DNA of 64,000 bases, taken from assembly GCF_023634025.1 (NCBI RefSeq), contig NZ_JALJCW010000001.1, positions 310,001 through 374,000 of the forward strand. Reading direction: 5' to 3'. A program made the position numbers and the translations under genes. Below, one piece after another: positions 53,053 to 62,306 of the stretch. The notes beneath the pieces were generated by a model, which saw nothing but the letters and a program-made list of their open reading frames with translations, was not told where the DNA came from and searched no databases. This DNA is from Hanstruepera flava. GTDB taxonomy: Bacteria; Bacteroidota; Bacteroidia; Flavobacteriales; Flavobacteriaceae. Numbering within the stretch: position 1 is the stretch's first letter; each line of letters begins with the position of its first letter.

Positions 53053-54795
53053 CTACATTTTAACGATTTTTCTAACAATATCATTTTCATCGTGATATAC
53101 TTTTATATAATAAATACCACTTGAAAATTCTTCCAAATTCAAACTATACGTTTTTGAATTTGGTTGAGCTTTGAATATTTCTTTACCAAAAGAATCATAT
53201 AGTGAAAATCTGATTATAACAGTATTTGATTTAATAGTAATTTCTTCTAAAGTTGGGTTTGGAAAAACCAATACTTGCTGTATGTTCTCTTGAACGGATT
53301 CCGTAGATAGAGGATTTGAACCTTCAACAATAGTTAATGTATTATTTGCTGATACATTTTCTAAATAATCAACTTGACCGCTTAACCAGGTAACTTTAAT
53401 ATATTCCACCACTGTATTTGAGCCAAGACCAAAAAATTCTGTGTTAGAATTTTGAGAAATATAACCTTCACCGCATAAAGTATAACGATACTGTTTATTC
53501 CCATTTACAGATATTTCAATTTTAGAGCCAATACCATCTTTATTACTTAATACTCCCTGTAGGTTTACCTTTAACCAATTATTAGTTTGTGTGGCTACAT
53601 TTTTCCATAAAAAAACATTCTCGTTATTTGAATTACTTACCAATATTTCTGGATAACCATCATTATCCACATCTCCTATTGCGTTTGAATGGCTAATTCC
53701 TGTATCTCCTAAAAAACCTGCAGAAGGTGTACTGAATGTTTCATCAGCATTATTTGTATAAAATTGTGCTGATGCTAACGATGGAATACTCCCATCCATT
53801 GAGCAACTTACATACATATCGAGATCCATATCGTTATCAGCATCTAAAAAAACGCTTCCCCATGCGAAACTGTTTAAAGCTGTACCAGTAACGGTAGTAA
53901 CATCTGTAAATGTACCATCACCATTATTTTTATAGAAAACATTACCGCCAATAGGTGTATTAGTTATGTAAATATCAAACCAGCCATCATTATTATAATC
54001 TCCTATTGTTGCCGTCATTGCATCGATGGCTACATTAACTCCTGCAGCGGCAGCTACATTTGTAAATGTATTGTCTCCATTATTATGGTAAAGAAAATTT
54101 TCATTAAAGTTCTTATCGTTAATTACATAAATATCTTGCCAACCATCATTATCATAATCGAAGAATGCAGAACAAAACGACAAGTGACTTGATGTATGTA
54201 TTCCTGCAGCTATACTAATATCAGAAAAGGTACCGTCTTGATTGTTCAAAAACAAACGATTAGGCTGTACAAAATTGTCATCTCTGTTGCTTAAAAATAA
54301 ATCTAAAAAACCATCATTATTAATGTCCCCAAATGAGGCTCCCCAAGTTTCAATATTAGTTGTTGGTAATCCGGCTAGAGCTGTTACTTCTGTAAACATA
54401 AAAGCCCCATTATTGTTATAAAGATGATTGCCATCAGTATTACTGACTACCATTAAATCTTTATCTCCGTCATTATCATAATCTGCCCAAACAATTTGTC
54501 TGCCTTGCACATTATTTGAAGTAAGAGCAAAATTTTGTCGCGTAAAAGTTCCGTCTTGATTATTTAGAAAAAATTCTGATTGACTTCCAGATTCAGTGGC
54601 TAATGAGATGTCATCCCAACCATCATTATTAAAATCGATGAAAGAAACTCCTGAACCATATTCTAAATCTCCCGCAGACATAACAACTCCAAGAGCAGTT
54701 GCTTGATTTTCGAAATTAATTTGTGCTTTAAGATTGTAAGTTAAGCACATAAACAAGAAAAAACATAATAAACCTTTAGACTCCATAATTAACAT
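53053..54795 (-). CDS. CRTAC1-family FG-GAP/VCBS repeat protein with T9SS sorting domain
   Basis: 580 residues (the ATG at 54786 is an equally good start). Signal peptide ends near LKAQ. Residues about 45-395 consist of repeated FG-GAP/VCBS blades, each with the calcium-binding DxDNDGxxD pattern (for example DFNNDGWDDI, DYDNDGDKDL, DINNDGFLDL). An ASPIC/UnbV domain (about 410-480, RYTLCGEGYISQ, WLSGQVDYLENV) follows, and the C-terminus is a type A sorting domain (VFPNPTLEEITI to KIVKM). Typical of surface-exposed Ca2+-stabilised beta-propellers of unknown ligand. The two upstream neighbours are also secreted by T9SS. Confidence 0.88.
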   Translation of the reverse strand: MLIMESKGLLCFFLFMCLTYNLKAQINFENQATALGVVMSAGDLEYGSGVSFIDFNNDGWDDISLATESGSQSEFFLNNQDGTFTRQNFALTSNNVQGRQIVWADYDNDGDKDLMVVSNTDGNHLYNNNGAFMFTEVTALAGLPTTNIETWGASFGDINNDGFLDLFLSNRDDNFVQPNRLFLNNQDGTFSDISIAAGIHTSSHLSFCSAFFDYDNDGWQDIYVINDKNFNENFLYHNNGDNTFTNVAAAAGVNVAIDAMTATIGDYNNDGWFDIYITNTPIGGNVFYKNNGDGTFTDVTTVTGTALNSFAWGSVFLDADNDMDLDMYVSCSMDGSIPSLASAQFYTNNADETFSTPSAGFLGDTGISHSNAIGDVDNDGYPEILVSNSNNENVFLWKNVATQTNNWLKVNLQGVLSNKDGIGSKIEISVNGNKQYRYTLCGEGYISQNSNTEFFGLGSNTVVEYIKVTWLSGQVDYLENVSANNTLTIVEGSNPLSTESVQENIQQVLVFPNPTLEEITIKSNTVIIRFSLYDSFGKEIFKAQPNSKTYSLNLEEFSSGIYYIKVYHDENDIVRKIVKM

Positions 54796-54843
54796 CTATT
54801 CCACTAATATAGATAAATTTTAATTTAAATATTTGCAAAAAAA

Positions 54844-54875
54844 AAAGCGAGAATCCTGTAATGAATTCTCGCTTT
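54844..54875. terminator. Intrinsic terminator downstream of fabI
   Basis: AAAGCGAGAAT / ATTCTCGCTTT: 11-bp stem, 10-nt loop, flanked by A and T tracts. fabI on the minus strand ends just upstream. Confidence 0.8.
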
Positions 54876-54897
54876 AATAAATCTTGTATATTGTATA

Positions 54898-55713
54898 TTA
54901 TTTTTTGACAAAAGCCTCCATAACCGCATCGCTAACTCCCATATTACTAAATCCACCATCATGAAATAAATTCTGGAGTGTAACTTTTCTTGTTAAATCA
55001 CTAAACAACGAAACGGTATAGTTTGCACAATCAAGAGCCGTTGCATTACCTAAAGGCGACATTTTTTCGGCATAAGAAATAAACCCATCAAACCCTTTTA
55101 CACCACTACCTGCAGTTGTTGGTGTTGGTGATTGAGAGATGGTATTAACACGAACTTTTTTATCACGCCCAAAGAAATAGCCAAAACTTCTTGCTATACT
55201 TTCTAATAGTGCCTTATTGTCTGCCATATCATTATAATCTGGAAAAACACGTTGGGCAGCCATGTATGTTAATGCCACTATACTACCCCATTCATTCATG
55301 GCATCTTTTTGATAAAGCGTTTGCATAACTTTATGAAAAGAAGTTGCCGATACATCAGTACCTTTTTGGGTCCAATCATAATTTTGTTCCGTATAATGAT
55401 TTCCTTTTCTAACATTTATTGACATACCAATAGAATGCAAAACAAAATCGATTTTACCTCCTAAAATCTCCATAGATTTTTCAACCAGGTTTTCTAAATC
55501 TTCAAGCGAAGTAGCATCAGCAGGAATAACTTGAGAGCCTGTTTTTTCAGCTAAAGCATTAATTTGTCCCATTCTCATAGCAACTGGAGCATTGGTTAAA
55601 ACAAAAGTCCCACCTTCTTCGTGTACACGTTCTGCTGTTTTCCATGCTATTGAATTCTCATCTAAAGCTCCAAAAATAATTCCTTTCTTACCTTTTAATA
55701 AATTATATGACAT
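54898..55713 (-). CDS. fabI: Enoyl-[acyl-carrier-protein] reductase (NADH)
   Basis: 271 residues. FabI reduces the enoyl-ACP double bond in fatty-acid synthesis. NAD-binding GALDENSIAW (15-24 region); catalytic Tyr150, Tyr160 and Lys167 (YMAAQRVFPDYNDMADNKA), aligned to Y146, Y156 and K163 of E. coli FabI. It starts downstream of its own TATCTTTG -7 element, which overlaps the recN 3' end, so it is expressed separately from recN. Confidence 0.95.
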   Translation of the reverse strand: MSYNLLKGKKGIIFGALDENSIAWKTAERVHEEGGTFVLTNAPVAMRMGQINALAEKTGSQVIPADATSLEDLENLVEKSMEILGGKIDFVLHSIGMSINVRKGNHYTEQNYDWTQKGTDVSATSFHKVMQTLYQKDAMNEWGSIVALTYMAAQRVFPDYNDMADNKALLESIARSFGYFFGRDKKVRVNTISQSPTPTTAGSGVKGFDGFISYAEKMSPLGNATALDCANYTVSLFSDLTRKVTLQNLFHDGGFSNMGVSDAVMEAFVKK

Positions 55714-55741
55714 AGTTATGATCGTTAGTTGTTTTGTTTTT

Positions 55742-55749
55742 CAAAGATA
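55742..55749 (-). promoter_or_regulatory. -7 element upstream of fabI
   Basis: TATCTTTG on the minus strand matches TAnnTTTG and lies 28 bp before the fabI ATG, just beside the recN stop codon. No clear -33 TTG at the right distance. Confidence 0.45.
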
Positions 55750-55752
55750 GTA

Positions 55753-57405
55753 TTAATTCAATAATTGTTTAGCATGAGCAACTGCAGAAGTTGAAATTTC
55801 TTTTCCACCAAGCATTTGAGCTATTTCAACAATGCGATCATCTTGATTTAATTTTCTTAATCCAGATTGCGTTACATTATCCACATCTTCCTTAAATACC
55901 TTAAAATGAGTATGGCCTTTCGCTGCTATTTGTGGTAAATGTGTTATAGTAAACACTTGCATTTTCTCACTCATTTGCAACATAATATTGGCCATTTTAT
56001 TTGAAACCTCTCCAGAAACCCCTGAATCAATTTCATCAAACATTATTGCAGGCAATTGAATATAATTAGCTAAAATAGACTTTATTGCCAACATAATTCT
56101 GGAAAGTTCTCCTCCAGAAGCTGCCTTTTTCAATTCATTGAACGATCCACCTTTGTTGGCCGAGAACAGAAAATCTAAATCATCTTTGCCATTACCGAAG
56201 TATTCATTTTTAGAATTAACTGTAATTTTAAATTTAGCATTTGGCATTCCCAATTGCCCTAAAATAGATTCTAATTGGCTTATCAAGTTTGGAAGAACTT
56301 TTGTTCTGCTAACACTTATAAGATTAGCTATTTCGTCTAATTCAATTTTGGTACTGTTAACCTCTTGTAGTTTTTCTTGAATAGAATCGTCAAGGCTTTC
56401 GATAAAACTGACTTTTTGTTCTAAATTATCTCTTACCTCAATTAATTCAGATACCTCATTAACCAAATGTTTTTTTAGTAAGCTGTTAATTACTTGAAGT
56501 TTGTGCGATACGACTTCCAACTGCTTTGGGTCCAGTTCTAAAGCATCTTGTAAGTTTTCTAAATCCGTAAAAATATCATCCAATTCAATTGAAACACTTT
56601 CTATACGTGTATGAATATTTTGATATTTGGTTGCAAATTTTGATAGCTTTTGGGTTAACGCCTTTAAATTAAACATAGCAGCAGAAACGCCTATCTCATC
56701 TTCATTAAAAATGGTGTTTGCATGAGCCAAACTCTCTTTAATTTCCTCAACGTTACTTAAAGTCTCGTACTCCTCCTCCAATGCTTGTAAATCATTTTCT
56801 TCAAGTCTTATCTCTTGAAGCTCTTGTAGTAAAAACATGTTATAGTCATGTTCTTTTAAAGATTCAGATTTATGCTTCAAAAGCTCATCATACTCATGTT
56901 GTGCCTTTTTTAAATTTAATAGTGCTTCCTTATAGGCAATAAGGTATTTTTTGTTATTTGCCAAAGCATCTATTACTTGAAATTGATATAAATTATCTGT
57001 TAATTGAAGCGTTTGGTGTTGCGAGTGAATATCTATTAATTGCTCACCCAACTTCTGTAAATCACTTAAATTCACAGGGGAATCATTTACAAAAGCCCTG
57101 GATTTTCCTGATGGTAGAATTTCCCTTCTAATAATGGTTTGTTTGTCGTAATCAAAATCCAGTTTATTAAATAGAGCTTCTAAATCGTAATCAGACACAT
57201 TAAAAACAGCTTCAATGACACACTTATTTTCTGTGTTTTTTAAGGCACTTAAATCTGCCCGTTTTCCTAAAATGAGTGATAACCCTCCTAAAAGTATAGA
57301 TTTTCCTGCACCAGTTTCACCAGTAATAATGGTTAATCCTTGCGTAAAATCAACTTGAAGGTTCTCAATTAAAGCATAATTTTTTATTGAAAGTGAAGCT
57401 AGCAA
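55753..57405 (-). CDS. recN: DNA repair protein RecN
   Basis: 550 residues, an SMC-like ATPase for double-strand break repair. The start is a TTG (57405) with the family N-terminus MLASLSIKNYALIENLQVDF. Walker A GETGAGKS (29-36); two long coiled coils flank a hinge around 265-345; ABC signature SGGELSRIMLAIKSI and Walker B IMFDEIDSGVSG follow. Downstream of the DUF4835-coaBC-rpoZ-bamD cluster, an arrangement I recall as conserved in flavobacteria. Confidence 0.95.
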   Translation of the reverse strand: MLASLSIKNYALIENLQVDFTQGLTIITGETGAGKSILLGGLSLILGKRADLSALKNTENKCVIEAVFNVSDYDLEALFNKLDFDYDKQTIIRREILPSGKSRAFVNDSPVNLSDLQKLGEQLIDIHSQHQTLQLTDNLYQFQVIDALANNKKYLIAYKEALLNLKKAQHEYDELLKHKSESLKEHDYNMFLLQELQEIRLEENDLQALEEEYETLSNVEEIKESLAHANTIFNEDEIGVSAAMFNLKALTQKLSKFATKYQNIHTRIESVSIELDDIFTDLENLQDALELDPKQLEVVSHKLQVINSLLKKHLVNEVSELIEVRDNLEQKVSFIESLDDSIQEKLQEVNSTKIELDEIANLISVSRTKVLPNLISQLESILGQLGMPNAKFKITVNSKNEYFGNGKDDLDFLFSANKGGSFNELKKAASGGELSRIMLAIKSILANYIQLPAIMFDEIDSGVSGEVSNKMANIMLQMSEKMQVFTITHLPQIAAKGHTHFKVFKEDVDNVTQSGLRKLNQDDRIVEIAQMLGGKEISTSAVAHAKQLLN

Positions 57406-57463
57406 GACAATTGGTTTAAGTTTGGTTAAAAATACGAATTCAATTTAGTAAAAAACCAAATTA

Positions 57464-58351
57464 CTAAAACTTAATATTTCTCCACTTACTAGAATAAGTA
57501 GGTGCTACACGGTTTAAAGTTGAAACCAAATCGGTGATTTCTACATTAGGTCCATCTGAAAAAATCTGCTCAATTTCATCACTTTTAGCGTCAAAAAATG
57601 TTCGCAATAAAAACGAATTGGGTCTTCGTCTATTCATTACAGCAAACTCTTCAATAGCGCTTGCTATATTCTCTTTAGATTGAGTAATGTTTTCGTGCAT
57701 TAAATCCAATCCGTTACGATGATAATCATATAAAACCGACCGGTATTCTTTAAACGTAGGAGACATTAAATTATCAATCAAAACAAAACGGGATTGATTT
57801 CCATCTTCTATCTTCCACCCTTTTGCACCTCCTTGCTGTGAATAATTTAAAATGGTTTGTGCTTGTTTCAAGAATTCGTCACCACCATTAAGTTCAAATG
57901 TATCAGCATCCAACCCTAAAACCATGTATACATGAAACGCTATAACAGAGATTAGATTAGACTCATATTGATTCTCGTTGTAAATTAAGTTCTGAAATTC
58001 AACATATCTAAACGTAAAATCCTTGTCATTAAAATTATATATCGGTGTGTAGTATGTAGAACCGAAAACAGGTCTTGATGATTGTACTTGTAACGACGCT
58101 TTAAAAGCGTCTCCAGAATATTCAGTTACATTAATATAAAAATTACATTCTACGGTTTCTTGAGGACCATAAACCCTATTGGTCCATTTGGTATTATTAA
58201 CAAACTCTCGTAATTGTTTTTGCAATGTATTAAAAACAGGTAGGTTTTGATTTCCTGACAATTCGGTGTTAACAACTACATTACACCTTAATTCTTGAGC
58301 GTTTACTGTTAAAGTAAAACCAACTAAAAAAGCAATTAATAATCTATACAT
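57464..58351 (-). CDS. DUF4835 family protein, secreted
   Basis: 295 residues from the ATG at 58351 (a TTG one codon earlier is possible), signal peptide MYRLLIAFLVGFTLTVNAQ. Family hallmarks: QELRCNVVVNTELSGNQN, VFNTLQKQLREFVNNTKWTN, VECNFYINVTEY and FRYVEFQNLIYNENQYESNL. DUF4835 is largely restricted to Bacteroidota and its function is unknown; linkage to recN, coaBC, rpoZ and bamD is recurrent. It overlaps coaBC by 8 bp. Confidence 0.88.
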   Translation of the reverse strand: MYRLLIAFLVGFTLTVNAQELRCNVVVNTELSGNQNLPVFNTLQKQLREFVNNTKWTNRVYGPQETVECNFYINVTEYSGDAFKASLQVQSSRPVFGSTYYTPIYNFNDKDFTFRYVEFQNLIYNENQYESNLISVIAFHVYMVLGLDADTFELNGGDEFLKQAQTILNYSQQGGAKGWKIEDGNQSRFVLIDNLMSPTFKEYRSVLYDYHRNGLDLMHENITQSKENIASAIEEFAVMNRRRPNSFLLRTFFDAKSDEIEQIFSDGPNVEITDLVSTLNRVAPTYSSKWRNIKF

Positions 58352-59555
58352 CAAGTTGTTTAATTATTTCGTTTAAAAGGTCGATAGCGACTTCACTTTT
58401 AGGCTTCAAATCACATTCAGTAACCTTGTTTGTTTTGTCAATAAAGGTAACTTTGTTGGTTTCAGTTTTGAATCCAGCTCCTTTATCGTTTAACGAATTT
58501 AATACAATTAAATCTAAATTCTTCTTTTTAAGTTTAGCTTTTGCATTCTCAAGTTCATTGTTGGTCTCTAATGCAAAACCTACTAAATACTGATTGTCCT
58601 TAATCTCACCTAATGAAGCTAATATATCATTTGTTTTTTCTAACTCAATAGATAACGTTGCATTTTCTTTTTTTATTTTTTGATTGGCTACCTCTTTTGG
58701 TCTATAATCTGCTACAGCAGCTGAAAGAATAGCAATGTCTACATTATTATAATATTTATGACAAGCTTGATACATCTCTTCAGCACTTGTTACAGCAATT
58801 GTTTCTATTAAGCTATGATTAATGCTTTGGTGGGTAGGTCCGTGAACCAAATAAACCTCTGCGCCTTTATTGGCTGCAGCTTTAGCAATCTCGAAGCCCA
58901 TTTTACCACTTGAGTGGTTACCTATAAAACGAACTGGGTCAATAGCCTCATAAGTTGGGCCTGCAGTAATGAGCACTTTTTTATCACGTAATGGTAATTT
59001 GTTTAAAATATCGTTTTCCATAAAGGTTACAATATCTTCAGGTTCAGCCATACGTCCTTCACCAACCAATCCGCTGGCTAACTCACCACTTGTTGCTGGA
59101 ATAACGATATTTCCATAGCGTTTAAGTACATCTAATGATCGTAACGTTGAGGGGTGTTTATACATATCTAAATCCATAGCAGGAGCAAAATAAACAGGAC
59201 ATTTTGCTGAAAGATATGTGGCTAAAAGTAAATTATCGCATACACCATTGGCCATTTTCGAAAGTGTATTGGCTGTTGCAGGCGCAATAATAAAATAATC
59301 TGCCCAAAGCCCTAATTCCACATGATTGTTCCAAACGGCATTATCATCCTCTTCATTAACAAATGTTGAGTGGACTGGATTTTTGGAAAGGGTAGATAAC
59401 GTTAAGGGTGTTATAAAATCTTTAGAGGCAGGTGTTAACACTACTTTAATGTCAGCACCTGCCTTTATAAAAAGTCTAACCAATGATGCCGTTTTATAAG
59501 CTGCAATACCAGCACTAATGCCTAAAAGTATATTCTTGCCGCTTAATATTGACAT
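58344..59555 (-). CDS. coaBC: Bifunctional phosphopantothenoylcysteine decarboxylase / phosphopantothenate--cysteine ligase
   Basis: 403 residues. The CoaC half (about 1-185) decarboxylates and the CoaB half (about 190-403) ligates cysteine, both in CoA synthesis. CoaC shows SAGIAAYK, catalytic His78 (NNHVELGLWAD), APATANTLSKMA and APAMDLDMY (125-132). The usual PxMNxxMW Asn is Asp128 here, and the reducing Cys of E. coli Dfp (ACGxxGxGR) is Ser161 in LASGLVGEGRM. CoaB shows VLITAGPTYEAIDPVRFIGN, HSSGKMGFEIAKAA and AVADYRP. I recall the same CoaC substitutions across Bacteroidota. It overlaps DUF4835 by 8 bp. Confidence 0.92.
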   Translation of the reverse strand: MSILSGKNILLGISAGIAAYKTASLVRLFIKAGADIKVVLTPASKDFITPLTLSTLSKNPVHSTFVNEEDDNAVWNNHVELGLWADYFIIAPATANTLSKMANGVCDNLLLATYLSAKCPVYFAPAMDLDMYKHPSTLRSLDVLKRYGNIVIPATSGELASGLVGEGRMAEPEDIVTFMENDILNKLPLRDKKVLITAGPTYEAIDPVRFIGNHSSGKMGFEIAKAAANKGAEVYLVHGPTHQSINHSLIETIAVTSAEEMYQACHKYYNNVDIAILSAAVADYRPKEVANQKIKKENATLSIELEKTNDILASLGEIKDNQYLVGFALETNNELENAKAKLKKKNLDLIVLNSLNDKGAGFKTETNKVTFIDKTNKVTECDLKPKSEVAIDLLNEIIKQLDV

Positions 59556-59564
59556 CTAAATATA

Positions 59565-59894
59565 TTATTCTTGAGTATCTTCCTCCGTATTTCTATGGTA
59601 AATTTTACCGTCTAACCATTCTTGTACAGCTAACGCGTGCGGTTTAGGTAATTTTTCATAGAATTTAGAAACTTCTATTTGCTCTTTGTTTTCAAAAATT
59701 TCTTCTAAACTATCATTGTAAGTCGCAAATTCTTCCAACTTTTCAATAAGTTCTTTTTTAATTTCTGAATTAATTTGCTCTGCTCTTCTTGAAATAATTG
59801 AAATAGCCTCATAAATATTTTCTGTAGGCTCGTCCACCTTATTTCTATTATAAGTTGTTGTGTTTACTGGAGCGTTGATTTTCTTTAAATCCAT
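59565..59894 (-). CDS. rpoZ: RNA polymerase omega subunit
   Basis: 109 residues, Bacteroidota-type omega. MDLKKINAPVNTTTYNR and NIYEAISIISRRAEQI mark the family; the C-terminus (KLPKPHALAVQEWLDGKIY) is the Bacteroidota variant. It helps assemble beta' into RNA polymerase. It sits between coaBC (9 bp) and bamD (12 bp) in a tight cluster. Confidence 0.9.
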   Translation of the reverse strand: MDLKKINAPVNTTTYNRNKVDEPTENIYEAISIISRRAEQINSEIKKELIEKLEEFATYNDSLEEIFENKEQIEVSKFYEKLPKPHALAVQEWLDGKIYHRNTEEDTQE

Positions 59895-59906
59895 TATATA
59901 GTTGTA

Positions 59907-60719
59907 TTAACTTTTAGTCGTATAATTTTGTAATTCACTCTGTATTTCCTCATACATTTGGTTAGCTCTTTCCATATATTCAGAACCTGAATACGATTTT
60001 TTGAAAGCCAGATAATGTGTTATAGCTTCTTCCAGGCGTTCTTGACGCTTATATAAAACGCTATTTATAGCCAAGTTGTAAGCTGAATCGAATTTTATAA
60101 AAAATGCTTCTTCTCTATATTGCGATGCAGGAAAATTAAAGATAAAATCTTCCATTGCCTTAATTGGTGCATTATAATCTCCTGTATATCCTGCAATAGC
60201 ATTGTATTGCTTTGCAATTTCGAAAGCTTTTTTCTCTAACTTAAAATCTAACTCTTTAACCAGCTCGTTAGCCTCTGGTATATATTCAGATTCAGGATAA
60301 GTATTTATAAAAGCTTGCAACTTATCTAAAGCATCGCGCGTTTCATGTTGCTCCTTTGTATAAACTGGAGCTAAATTATATGCACTTTTTGCACCCAAAA
60401 AAGAGGCTTCCTCTAGCTTCTCACTATTAGGATATGCGCCAACAAATCGTTCAAACTGATACGAGGCCAAATACCATTCTTCCATTTCATAAAACGTTTT
60501 GGAATATAAATACATTAACTTTTCTGCTTGTGGTTTACCCCTATACGAAGGAACAATAGCGGCAAAAAGTTTATTTGCTTTTTCAAACTTTCCTGCGTCA
60601 TATTGTTTTTCGCCCTCTTTAAACTTTGTACCAATATCAGTCGTCTTTAACGCTTTTTGATATTCGCTACAAGAACTTAAAAATGTGCAAGTTAGAATTA
60701 TGTATAAAAATTTCCTCAT
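59907..60719 (-). CDS. bamD: Outer membrane protein assembly factor BamD
   Basis: 270 residues. Lipoprotein signal with lipobox SSC (Cys17). Five TPR-like helical repeats span the mature part: FEKANKLFAAIVPSYRGKPQ, WYLASYQFERFVGAYPNSEK, KLQAFINTYPESEY, and others to KKSYSGSEYMERANQ. BamD is the essential partner of BamA in inserting outer-membrane beta barrels. First gene of a unit with rpoZ and coaBC; a TAATTTTG element at 60737-60744 lies 17 bp upstream. Confidence 0.92.
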   Translation of the reverse strand: MRKFLYIILTCTFLSSCSEYQKALKTTDIGTKFKEGEKQYDAGKFEKANKLFAAIVPSYRGKPQAEKLMYLYSKTFYEMEEWYLASYQFERFVGAYPNSEKLEEASFLGAKSAYNLAPVYTKEQHETRDALDKLQAFINTYPESEYIPEANELVKELDFKLEKKAFEIAKQYNAIAGYTGDYNAPIKAMEDFIFNFPASQYREEAFFIKFDSAYNLAINSVLYKRQERLEEAITHYLAFKKSYSGSEYMERANQMYEEIQSELQNYTTKS

Positions 60720-60736
60720 AGTTTTAAAACAGAATG

Positions 60737-60744
60737 CAAAATTA
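60737..60744 (-). promoter_or_regulatory. -7 element upstream of bamD
   Basis: TAATTTTG on the minus strand matches TAnnTTTG, 17 bp before the bamD ATG. No TTG at -33. It would drive the bamD-rpoZ-coaBC-DUF4835 cluster. Confidence 0.4.
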
Positions 60745-60833
60745 AGTTATTATTATGGAATTTAAAAATATTTTATTCCGCTAAAATAACTGATGAATTC
60801 AGGTTTCTAATAGGTTTAAGTATAATTTAACTT

Positions 60834-61715
60834 TTAGTTGTAAGCCTTTACAAATTGGGTTAATCCTTCTTGTAAATTTGTTGATGCTTCTACAAGTGGT
60901 AGCCTTACCGTTTTATCGCATAATCCTAACTCATTTAGTAGTGCTTTAATACCTGCTGGATTATTTTCAGAAAAAATCAAGCTTATTATTTTCATGAAGT
61001 CAAAATGCAATTTATAGGCTTCATCAACTTTTCGTTCAAGGCCCAAATGGATCATTCTAGAGAAGTTTTTGGGATATGCTTGCGCGATTACTGATATAAC
61101 TCCTGAACCACCAGCTAAAGTTACTGGTAGCGCTAAATCATCATCACCAGAAATAACCAAAAAATCACTTGGTTTATCTTTTAACAACCATAGATATTGC
61201 GCCATATTTCCTGCGGCTTCTTTAACCGCAATAATGTTTTCGCACTCTCTTGCAAGTTTTAACGTAGTACTTGGCAACATATTTGAACCTGTTCTGCCAG
61301 GAACATTATACATAATAATAGGCACTGGAGAAATTTCAGATATAGCTTTATAATGAGCTAATATCCCTTCCTGTGTAGGCTTGCTGTAATAGGGCGAAAC
61401 AGATAGAATAGCAGAAATGCCGTTAAAATTTGTTTGGTTAATTTCAGTAATTACTTGGGCTGTATTATTACCTCCAATCCCCAAAACTAAAGGCACGCGG
61501 TTATTATTGGCCTCATTTATGGTATTTATAATTTTAACCTTCTCATCTGAAGTAACCGTTACACTTTCGCCAGTAGTGCCAGAAATAACAATATAATCCG
61601 TACCATTTTCAATATTATAATTAACAATGTTAATTAGCGCATCGTAATCTACACTTAAATCTTTTTTAAAAGGTGTAACTATTGCAATTCCAACTCCTGT
61701 AAATAAATTATTCAT
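60834..61715 (-). CDS. dapA: 4-hydroxy-tetrahydrodipicolinate synthase
   Basis: 293 residues, TIM-barrel aldolase. It condenses pyruvate and aspartate semialdehyde, the first step of the lysine/diaminopimelate branch. Schiff-base Lys165 (IIAVKEAAGN), Tyr136 and Arg141 (MYNVPGRTGSN) and GTTGE at 46-50 are all present. Its ATG overlaps the stop codon of the preceding DUF6913 gene by one base (TAATG), so the two are translationally coupled. Confidence 0.96.
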   Translation of the reverse strand: MNNLFTGVGIAIVTPFKKDLSVDYDALINIVNYNIENGTDYIVISGTTGESVTVTSDEKVKIINTINEANNNRVPLVLGIGGNNTAQVITEINQTNFNGISAILSVSPYYSKPTQEGILAHYKAISEISPVPIIMYNVPGRTGSNMLPSTTLKLARECENIIAVKEAAGNMAQYLWLLKDKPSDFLVISGDDDLALPVTLAGGSGVISVIAQAYPKNFSRMIHLGLERKVDEAYKLHFDFMKIISLIFSENNPAGIKALLNELGLCDKTVRLPLVEASTNLQEGLTQFVKAYN

Positions 61716-62236
61716 TATTGTATTTTATTAAAAACTTTTAAATATTTCACCAATTCACTTTTAAAATCATCAAACTCATTAACTTTTGTTTCAATAATTA
61801 AATCGTTTAAACGCTTATCCAGCTGAAAAATGCTAACCTTAAATTTAGCTTTAGAATAGGCGGTTAGTAATTTTAACCTTAATATATCTTCACAATAATA
61901 ACTAATCAGTAAATCGAATTCGGTATTTAAAAATGTCTCTAACTCAACATTGGTTATTTTTCCATGCCAACCAAAATCCTTACTATGAAAACATGTATTC
62001 CAAGAAAAAGCAGCATCTTTCTCATTATTTGCATAAGCGATAACTTGAACGGCATTAGGCAAAAGCCCCAAACTATCTGCAAGTGATTTAAACATTTCAA
62101 AATCATCGACCTCTTCAATATTAAAAATTACACCTACATTCTTAACCGTATGATTTTTATTAGTAACGCTTTGCGCTTTTAAAATTGTATTAAATTTATT
62201 TTTAATAGATTTTTCTTTAAATCCCTTTAAAATCAT
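61715..62236 (-). CDS. DUF6913-type protein of unknown function
   Basis: 173 residues from the ATG at 62236 (an upstream in-frame start at 62287 is excluded by a -7 element at 62256-62263). No signal peptide or membrane segment. Segments IKNKFNTILKAQSVTNKNHT, VKNVGVIFNIEEVDDFEMFK and LISYYCEDILRLKLLTAYSK match the DUF6913 family of Bacteroidota as I recall it. Function unknown; the shared start-stop with dapA is a fixed linkage worth noting. Confidence 0.65.
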   Translation of the reverse strand: MILKGFKEKSIKNKFNTILKAQSVTNKNHTVKNVGVIFNIEEVDDFEMFKSLADSLGLLPNAVQVIAYANNEKDAAFSWNTCFHSKDFGWHGKITNVELETFLNTEFDLLISYYCEDILRLKLLTAYSKAKFKVSIFQLDKRLNDLIIETKVNEFDDFKSELVKYLKVFNKIQ

Positions 62237-62255
62237 ACTATATTTATACTTTAGA

Positions 62256-62263
62256 CAAAGGTA
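62256..62263 (-). promoter_or_regulatory. -7 element upstream of the DUF6913-dapA unit
   Basis: TACCTTTG on the minus strand, TAnnTTTG, 19 bp before the ATG at 62236. It lies inside the longer frame and so supports the internal start. Confidence 0.5.
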
Positions 62264-62306
62264 ATAAAAGTACCTTGATAAGAGCACTAAAATTAACAGT
62301 CATTAT

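Noticed and set aside
57444-57468. TTTAGTA / TACTAAA hairpin at the DUF4835 stop as terminator
   Set aside because: Only a 7-bp AT-only stem overlapping the stop codon without a GC core.
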